A DNA stretch of 26,163 nt, from NCBI GenBank assembly GCA_009733775.1, contig WOGZ01000412.1:1-26163 (forward strand), read 5' to 3'. This document shows positions 1-6,923 of this stretch, one piece after another. The stretch comes from Alectoria sarmentosa. Taxonomy: Eukaryota; Ascomycota; Lecanoromycetes; Lecanorales; Parmeliaceae. The position numbers and the translations under genes were made by a program. Numbering within the stretch: position 1 is the stretch's first letter; the number at the start of each line of letters is the position of its first letter. The notes below the pieces were generated by a model. It saw only the letters and a program-made list of their open reading frames with translations. It made no database searches and was not told where the DNA came from.

Positions 1-766
1 CAACTTCTCAATCATATATCATCATCAAAAGCGATTAAAAAATTGCGCTTTTTTTATGTCATCTTCTACATATATTAATATATGGTTTCCGAAATTTTTA
101 GAAAAATTAATTGATGTTAACCCGCATGCATGAGATAGAAATTTTCGAAATTTATAAATTTTGATGGTTTTTGCCAAGCCCGATGATTTAATTATTTCTT
201 TTAATTATTTCTTTCAATCATTTCTTTTAATTATCGTTGCTAAACCTCTCTAATTATTGCATGAGAGCGTGACCAAACAATCGAGTGGAAACTCTTGAAA
301 ATATAGAGTACAATATCACACGCACACTGAAAGAACGGCATTGTGCTTAGAGGAGGTGAATGCAGCTAACGAGAAGGAAGGTACTGATGAAGATGGCGCT
401 ACTAAGAAGGCCCGTTACATGATTTCGAAGTAGAGTGCTTGGAGACCTTCTCTGATGAAGCTCTGATAGGGCAACGGAGAGGAGGATTTGAACATTCCTT
501 GAGATCCAGGATATTTTCTCTGGGAATTTCAAGTCAAATTAGACACTTCTCCTAAATTTGTTCATATTGTCCTCATCGTTGTCTTAGGTCCGGCACTAAC
601 AGCTTTCCCATTATCAAAAATGGCGCATTAGCTTCGTACCCAGCCAATCTGTCAGGTCTCCAACCTCATCTTCAACCACCCTAATTCCGTTGACTAGCAC
701 TCTCCAAATCGTCCACATTCAGCATGCCCACGCTCTCCTTCTCCAGCACATCCCAAATGTGATCTC
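1..766. other. AT-rich intergenic DNA, left end of window
   Basis: No convincing gene. The first 300 bases are very AT-rich and include a degenerate 13-bp tandem repeat. The only open frame of note (347-532, minus strand) lacks any recognisable domain and looks like chance. The stretch presumably holds the 3' flank of the DUF3632 gene that ends at 767. Confidence 0.6.
187..234. repeat. degenerate 13-bp AT-rich tandem repeat
   Basis: The unit TTTTAATTATTTC occurs about 3.7 times: 187-198 lacks one T, 199-211 is perfect, 212-224 has two T-to-C changes, and 225-234 is partial. It is a simple tandem repeat in AT-rich spacer DNA with no evident function. Confidence 0.8.
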
Positions 767-1724
767 TCACACCAATCGGCCAAGCCGGTGTTTCCCATTT
801 TCGGCCTTCAAGTCCCTCGCCGTCGCCGCTCCCGCCTGTCCTAAGATCGTGTCTACCTGCTGTGGGTCTAGATTACCATGCCAACGTTTTCCGATTGCCG
901 TCATGCGATCTACCACCTGCTTCCCAACAGCTTGAGTGCTCTCCTTGAGATCCTCTCGATTAGACATGGAGGCAAACCTCTCCTTCCAAAAGTCCCATCG
1001 CTCAACGGATCCTTCCCCTCTCGCCTTCTCCAACAAAAGCCAGGAAGGATGACCTTCTTGTCACACTCATACACAGCTGGTCCGGTTTGCAGGATATACT
1101 GGGCAGCTGCAGGGATGAACGTGTCGAGCAAATGCGATTGGCTCTCATAATCCTCCTCGAGAGCGATACTCAGCATCATTATTGCCCAACTCTCCAATTG
1201 AAAGACCTCAGCGCGGAAAAGGCGGGCGTTGAACGAGGTGAGATTGATGAAACCAGCGTGTAAGTCGGGATGCGTGTCAAAGAGGACGCAATCTGCTTGT
1301 CCTAAACAGTACGGTCAGATGGGTCTTTCAGAGGAGTAGCGTCTCAAGTTGCCTTACCATCCCAGTATTGTCTCAGATCAAGCGCAAACCTTGGCAATCC
1401 GCTCCAATAATCCGACCTGGAGCCTTCGCCGACTTTGCCTCCCCGGGTGATAGGTGGCAAACACCTCATGGCTTTTAGCAATTCGACGAGACGTCCGTGG
1501 GTTTCGGGCCGATCCTGCGCTGCTTGCCAAATTAGACACCAAAGGGAACCTGGGTCTTGGAGTTTCGCATTGGTCACAGCGTGTGTGTAAGCTAACGCTG
1601 CTTCTTTCGCTGTTGTTTTCTGATTGAGAAAGTCTAGGAAAGCTTGTTCTTCTTCAATGCTGGGCATGCTCTTATCATCTTCTCTGACTCTCGCCAGCCA
1701 GGTGTCATAGGCTGTAGAAGACAT
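767..1724 (-). CDS. DUF3632 family protein, with apparent frameshift
   Basis: Fungal protein of the DUF3632 family, whose function is unknown. Exon 1 is 1724-1358 and begins with ATG (MSSTAYDTWLARV). A 56-nt intron (1357-1302, GTAAGG...TTTAG) joins it in frame to exon 2, which starts at 1301. Family-like blocks follow in order: NLTSFNARLF, ESWAIMMLSIALEED, the helix LLDTFIPAAAQYILQTGPAVYEC, and RWDFWKERF. The first three lie in one frame. The RWDFWKERF block to the stop at 767 lies in the next frame. The switch falls at about 1030-1080. It is either a one-base indel (pseudogene or sequence error) or a 47- or 53-nt intron with weak splice sites. I favour the indel, because the sequence on both sides reads as continuous family protein. 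The intact product would be about 285-300 residues. The family call is from memory of its conserved blocks. Confidence 0.72.
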
Positions 1725-2204
1725 AGCTAGAGACGAACGAGTAGCGAGCGGGAGAATTGGGTGTGTAACAGAGGGAAATGGTTGTGAGACAAGGATGCAA
1801 GACGTTTGGAAGAGAAGTGAATATTGGGAGGTGAATTTCGAGAGTTGAGGGGTGATGTGAAATCAATCTTCTTTTAATTTCTCATTTTGATTTTGACGAA
1901 TATCTTTTTTAAAGTTTTTAAAAGTTTTTTGGATGATTTTTTTAAAGTGGGGCTGTACAAACACAGGCAGCAACGCGGGGCAGGCATGGCGACAACTTCC
2001 CGTATGCCCTTCACCCTAGACATAGCACTCAGCCCCAGCTCCTTCGTTGATCGACATTCAAGCCATACGCTCATATCTCGATGTGTCTGCTTTGTGTTGT
2101 GAGGAATCACCGTTGTTCCTACATATCCTACCTTTTGACAAGAGGTATTGCAAACATGTCGGGACATTTTGAGTGAAAGATGGAGCATATTAGGAAATGT
2201 TGAA
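1725..2204. other. intergenic, upstream of DUF3632 gene
   Basis: Presumed promoter of the minus-strand DUF3632 gene, followed by an AT-rich stretch at 1870-1950. The short open frames here (1874-2209 minus, 1887-2102 plus) show no domain or splice support. I see no RNA gene or mobile element. Confidence 0.5.
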
Positions 2205-2418
2205 GCCACAAGTCTGCATGCGCTTCGTCAAATTGAAAGCGTTTCTACATCAGAATATCATCGAACTTCAAGCTCCAACTCCCTTTCCCAGGAATCATTC
2301 TGAATCAATCTCCATATTCGTCAGTCAATCTTCAGCTGCAGACATTGCAGCTTCTTCGGGTTCCATGTTCTTGTTCTCTGCTAAGTCGGAGTCTGGAATC
2401 CTCAATTCATCTTCACCT
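2205..2418 (-). repeat. duplicated block, copy A (3' end of the decayed gene)
   Basis: This block is clearly similar to 3455-3680 in the same orientation. Examples are CATCGAACTTCA against AATCGAACTTCA, and GACATTGCAGCTTCTTCGG against GATATTGCAGCTTCTCCGG. Across the acidic tail the two copies align without gaps. Read on the minus strand, copy A has TGA where copy B has AAT GAA, and a second TGA where copy B has TGG. Copy A contains the end of the reading frame of the decayed gene at 2329-3380. Confidence 0.75.
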
Positions 2419-3380
2419 GTAAACATCGCAGCCTCTTCGGGCTCCAATTCATTGCTTTCTTTCTCTGCTTCCTCATCAATTTCCTAACGAAACAGTTTTT
2501 CTACATATGATTCTACAGCTCTCGCAGCCTCCTCCAACCTGGCCAGAATCTGATTCGACGTCACGCGCAGATATTTGATCTCGGGGGGTCCTTTTTCTGG
2601 TAGAAACGAAATTCGGGCCAGGTCGTTCCCAGTTTTGCCCGTTAATAAATATATTTTCGCAGCAGCTGAGATTGGTAAATGCCCATCACAAAAAGTGTGT
2701 ATTCTTCCTGGAAAAAAGCATAAGCAAGTCATTCTAATGATCAGCCTCAGCCACTAATTCACTGATCGAGCAAGGGCAGTTTGAACAATGCTTGAATGAA
2801 AACCCAGACGTTGATTTGAACCATCATCGTACCGTCACCCTGAAGAAATGTCAACTTACATTCCTAATAGATGATGCTCATCCTTGAAAAAATAGAACAT
2901 TGTATATCTGAGAGCTCTCGGATGCTCGACTTGAAGCTGCTCTAGCTTCCTTTGACAGTCAGGAAGGCAAAAAGAAGCGGAAGACTCATCTTTGAGTGAA
3001 ATTTTAAAGACCAGGAAACGAGCTGTCTGGCTTATGGCTCTAAGATAAACTCGCTCTTGTTGCCTGTGGCTAGCTAGCATACGCAATTGCCTTAGCTCTG
3101 TAACGGCGTCCTCCAACCATGAACGCTCTTCTACAAGACCATTACTCCGATCCAGCTCGATGATGACCTAGCCATTACCCGAGAACGCAAGTATAGCACT
3201 TGTTTTTGGGCTGCGTATTTGTTCTTCTGCGGAGGGGACGATGTATTCCGGAATCCGTTTCTGGATACCGCGTTCTGGGTGTATCTGGCCACTTGGGCTA
3301 TGAAAAAAGCCATCCTGTCCTACGGCTGAAGGAAGGCAAGAGCTCACAAACAAAGAATTCTGAATCCCGAAACAATGCAA
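2329..3380 (-). pseudogene. decayed gene: coiled-coil part and acidic repeat tail
   Basis: Not a recognised family. One minus-strand frame is open from 3380 to 2856 except for a single TAG at 3170-3168. It encodes a charged helical stretch (ELDRSNGLVEERSWLEDA, then more Leu/Arg/Glu-rich sequence). A perfect donor GTAAGT follows at 2870-2865. After a gap with no clean exon, a second block starts near 2707, after a good acceptor (TTTTTTCCAG), and runs to 2487. It is interrupted by TAG at 2486-2484 and then continues in the same frame through an acidic tail to TGA at about 2328. The tail contains an internal repeat: ELEPEEAAMFTGEDELR, then NMEPEEAAMSAAED. Exon phases across the middle gap do not match. 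With two in-frame amber codons and the phase mismatch, I call it a decayed gene. An unusual intact gene with further introns is not excluded. Confidence 0.45.
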
Positions 3381-3454
3381 TCAGCGGGCCTTTGGACGCC
3401 TGTAGCTGATATCGTGAAAGTCGAGACTATCATCGATGAGCCAAGAAATCAATT

Positions 3455-3680
3455 TACTAGTCTGCAAATTCTTCGTCAACCGGAAATCGTTTCTGCTTAA
3501 AACATAATCGAACTTCAGGATCCATCTCCCTCTCCCTGGAGCCAATCTGAATCAATTTCAGAAGTCGCCAGTTCATTTCCATGTGCAGATATTGCAGCTT
3601 CTCCGGCTTCTATGTTCTTGCTCTCTTCTAAGTCAGAGTCCAGAATCGGAGAAATTTATGCTCACCAAAAACTCATTTCA
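3455..3680 (-). repeat. duplicated block, copy B (isolated acidic-tail fragment)
   Basis: Diverged second copy of 2205-2418. On the minus strand it encodes an acidic tail like that of copy A (ILDSDLEESKNIEAGEAA, then SEIDSDWLQGEGDGS and stop). Unlike copy A it stays open to a stop at about 3523-3525. Upstream on the minus strand the frame closes almost at once with TAA, and similarity ends near 3680, so only the 3' end of the gene is present. It is a gene fragment, not a complete gene. It lies directly before the start of the plus-strand gene at 3721. Confidence 0.65.
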
Positions 3681-3720
3681 TTCTCCGAGATCGAGAAAGC
3701 TTTGAACTCATCAACCTATC

Positions 3721-4900
3721 ATGGCCAGCGCAGATTACCTATATGGAGAGGGGCTCGAATCTGTCAATCGGGGAACTGTGAAAGCTCTGCAATTCCCAAT
3801 TGACCGAGGAGCTTTGCGAGATTCCAAGGACCTTGATCAACAGATCTGCAACTCGGCTCTAAACTTTCTGGATGCTATTCAGCTCGCCTGCAAACACTAT
3901 TGTGCTCAACTCGACGATGTGAATCGGATGCATTCTGAGTGAAGCTTTTCAGAATCATACCATCTCCTGAAAAGTTTCCTGTGGCACCACCATCAACCAT
4001 TTAGTCAGACTACCCTCTGGGTTGGCGTCGATATCCTCCCTAACCTTAAGCATCATGAGGACGGGACTATTGCCTTCAGGAGGCACATGTCAGAAGTCAA
4101 CATTCATGAAGCGTATGACTCTACTATCACAGCGATGTTAGTATTGGAGAGAAAGAGATATATATATATAAAAAAAGCACAAGCCAGAGCTTACGGCTAC
4201 AAATCTCTCCACTCACTCCAAGACAACACTAAAATACTGGACATCTGTCGAGTATCTGCCCAAACCCCCCTTGAATTGTTCGCGGAAATCTTGCGGAGAT
4301 GCAGTTCCAAGGTGTTCGGAACGGCTGCACAGCCTAGGAAGCTGCTTGGTAAGTCACTCACAATCTTCGAATGGGGCACTAGGCTGATTCTGTCGTCTAG
4401 ATTGGGTTGCTCTTTCGTCTGAAGTCCGATCTCTTCTAACGATGCAATTCGACCACGCCGACCAGACGAAATCGCACGGGAGGCCTCGCGTGATGACCTG
4501 GAGTGTTGGAACAGAGGATTCGAAGTCAGCAAAGAAAAAGACTGTCATTCGATCTACAAGACCAGCATGGGAGAAATTCAAACCAATGTTCGACGTCACT
4601 GGTTCCCTTCGGTGGGAGCGCTTGACGAGACACCAGCCTTTCGCAGCTCACATCACTGTGGCGCATCGACAGCCGAACAAATTCCATGAGGAGCAGGTAT
4701 ACGTGGACTCAAGCAAGACAGATGATGATCTTAGAAAAGACGACACCAGAACAAAGGCCATCCGTATTACAGTCTACGACGAGTGGGTTATACTAGGGCT
4801 CAAAATCCCCGCGGATGCCCCTTCAAATACTCTGCCTCTTCTACCGTCGACTCCCTCCCCAAAATCGTATTCCTACTCGGAAACCTCCCAAAGGCCCTGA
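3721..4900 (+). CDS. unrecognised three-exon protein, about 353 aa
   Basis: Hypothetical protein; I do not recognise the family. Exons are 3721-3938, 4005-4348 and 4401-4900. They sum to 1062 nt, giving 353 residues plus stop. Intron 1 is 66 nt (GTGAAG...TTTAG) and removes an in-frame TGA at 3940-3942. Intron 2 is 52 nt (GTAAGT...TCTAG). The start (MASADYLYGEG) follows an in-frame stop at 3703-3705 and has the context ATCATGGCC. The middle is mixed alpha/beta-like (TTLWVGVDILPNLKHHEDG). The C-terminal third is hydrophilic and ends in a Ser/Pro-rich tail. No signal peptide, membrane segment or catalytic motif is visible. The last 101 coding bases overlap the 3' end of the convergent DUF924 gene. 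The tail is therefore constrained by the other strand, and the true stop could lie earlier if there is an unseen intron. Confidence 0.6.
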
Positions 4901-5580
4901 TGACATCCATATGCTTCCTGGCAAACCCTACACTGGTCGTCGCAGACTCCTTCCCTCGCGACCCTTCTTCTCCTCGAGACGCCATACCCTCATAGCAAGC
5001 AACCGCCGCGATCTGACTGAGCAGACTCTCACCGTGCATCAACGGCGTATAGAAAAACGCCTGCTGCACGGGCTCTACCGCCCGATCAAACCCTTTGGCG
5101 ATGGCTTGCACGGTGACATCTACGGCCTTGGCGTCAGAGGCGAATGCGTCAGGGGAGTTGCGGTAGATGTTCCGGGGGAATTGGTCGAGAAGGATGAGCA
5201 GTGCGAGGGAGCCTTGAGGGGTTTCGGTCCAGCCATCAAGGGATGATTTCCGGTTGCGAGCTTGGACGACTAGATCTCCGAACCGTGTTTTGATTTCCTT
5301 GTCGAGGTTCGTATCAGGGCGGAACCAGCGCTCGGAGCCGTGGGGTGCGTCCGCGGTCCCGAACCAGAATGTGAGGATGCGGAAGACGTCGGTGTTCAGG
5401 GCTGTAGTGAGTGGTGTGAGATGCCCGTACTGGGTGAGCGAAGCGGGGAATGTGGTCGTTGGCTTGTAGGCGAAAGGTCTACATTGATTTCAAGCATTAG
5501 ATGACGGGTGGCAATATCGATTCGGGATATATCGTTGCTTACAAGGTAAATAACGCCTTTGCGAAACCGAGACCTTTCAT
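4800..5580 (-). CDS. DUF924 family protein, 238 aa
   Basis: Member of the DUF924 family, widespread in bacteria and eukaryotes, predicted all-helical and of unknown biochemical role. Exon 1 is 5580-5543 (ATG, MKGLGFAKALFTL). The intron is 5542-5479 (64 nt, GTAAGC...ATGTAG). Exon 2 is 5478-4800. The join is in frame and gives 717 nt. Family signatures appear in order: ILTFWFG (about residues 47-53), LDQFPRNIYR (about 110-119), FFYTPLMHGESLLSQ, and FGRFPSRNTILGRESTVEE near the C-terminus. The N-terminal 25 residues are basic and hydrophobic and could be a mitochondrial presequence or simply a weakly conserved leader. The gene is convergent with 3721-4900, and its last 101 coding bases lie under that gene on the other strand. 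All family hallmarks are intact, so it is probably functional. Confidence 0.95.
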
Positions 5581-6415
5581 CTCAATGATTATCAACTATG
5601 CTTCTAGTCCACTTAGATAGATCGATTGACAGTCTGCTAAAGATTCAAAGATGTCTTCAGTCTTTATATCGAAGTGCTATATGATTACGCGTATCCTCGC
5701 ATCTTCGCATCGACTTGGGCGCGAGGCCGAGGCTTTCGGATCTTGATACCGGCCGGCGGTTTCATTGGTTTGGAAGGGGTCTTGGCACCCTAATGTACGC
5801 TTACTAACATCGCGACAGCACTGCCACCATTTCCTTTCGACAGAACTTGCACTCGCCGACATTGACAAACCAATCCAGTCCGGTGCCTATCCCATTAACT
5901 TTATCCCTTTTCATCTTTGGCACCCTCTGCAATAACACATCGTGAGCCGTTATCTTGTCGAAGTGGCCACGACGTGATCTCTCATGTGTAACCTGCACGG
6001 AAGGTCCCAATCCGTCCGGCCAAGCCTTCAGATTCCCGTGATATTGGAAAGCAACGCCCCGTCACAGATGCAAGGAAATTCAAGATCCGCCTCCGCCTTT
6101 GCCCAATCCACCCACCCCATCAACAAAGCATACATACAACCGACCCGTCCCAAAAACCCCCCATCGACCTCGTAAATCAAACAAACAAACAAACAAAACA
6201 TGCACATCACCAAGTACAGACAGAGCGCCATGCTCAATTAGCAACAGCCGCAATGAAATCCGATCCAACACAACCCACAGCGACGAAGACGTCGGCACAA
6301 TAAAACACCGCACCTGCCAAAACCTGCTACCAACCAACTCCAATTCCTTCCCCAATCCCTTCCCCTCCCAATCCTTCCCTTCCCTTCCCAACCCCCACAA
6401 GCCCCCACTTCTGAC

Positions 6416-6461
<46 letters not shown>

Positions 6462-6923
6462 CGCCCAGACTCAAAACCCTGTGCTTCATAGGAAAGAAGG
6501 GCCACAAGAATACTGCTAGCCATCGCACATACATGACCTCGCCAATTCCAATCCGAATCCAGTAACGGAGAATTCCATCATGACATCTGGGCCCGAAAGT
6601 TGCAGCTCACGACCAATGCTCAAGGAGCGCCCGAGAAAAAGGGAAGGATTCTTAGTATGCTTTCCAAGGAAAAGGTGAGGGGAAAGAAGGGGAGGTGTTG
6701 AGTGCGGGGGGTTGCTGGCCCGACGGGGTCGGAGGGTAGTAGAAAAAGGAGGAACGAGTTGTGCAGGATGAGGAGGATGATGCACTCGCCGACAGAGGCA
6801 CGGAGAAGAGAAGAGTAGTGACTAGCTGCACTGTCAATGCTCACGGTGAGAGACGATGACATCTAAGAGAGCGTGTCCCAACATCCCCAAACCTCATCCG
6901 TCCATCCGCTCAAGACATCCAAC
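5581..6923. other. intergenic between DUF924 and beta-mannosidase genes
   Basis: About 1.3 kb with no supportable gene. It should contain the promoter of the DUF924 gene (left) and the 3' flank of the beta-mannosidase gene (right). Several long open frames cross 6080-6530 on both strands, but they arise from the hexanucleotide repeat and C-rich low-complexity DNA. An AAAC-type short repeat lies at about 6178-6199. Confidence 0.6.
6416..6460. repeat. (CCCATA)7.5 hexanucleotide microsatellite
   Basis: Seven perfect CCCATA units (6416-6457) followed by CCC. The complement is TATGGG, which is not the common fungal telomere unit TTAGGG. It lies in a C-rich tract downstream of the beta-mannosidase gene. 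Length polymorphism is likely. Confidence 0.95.

Noticed and set aside
3168..3170. TAG as evidence for an alternative genetic code or programmed readthrough
   Set aside because: The well-supported genes here (beta-mannosidase, RdRP, GT17, GH76, DUF924) all read with the standard code, so gene decay is simpler.
3939..4004. TGA at 3940-3942 as a nonsense mutation in the unrecognised plus-strand gene
   Set aside because: A 66-nt GT-AG intron covers it and keeps the frame, and the next intron in the gene is also clean.
6080..6534. Overlapping open frames with Gly-Tyr, Pro-Tyr or Gly-Met repeats on both strands
   Set aside because: They are all translations of the CCCATA hexanucleotide repeat in C-rich DNA, with no splice or domain support.
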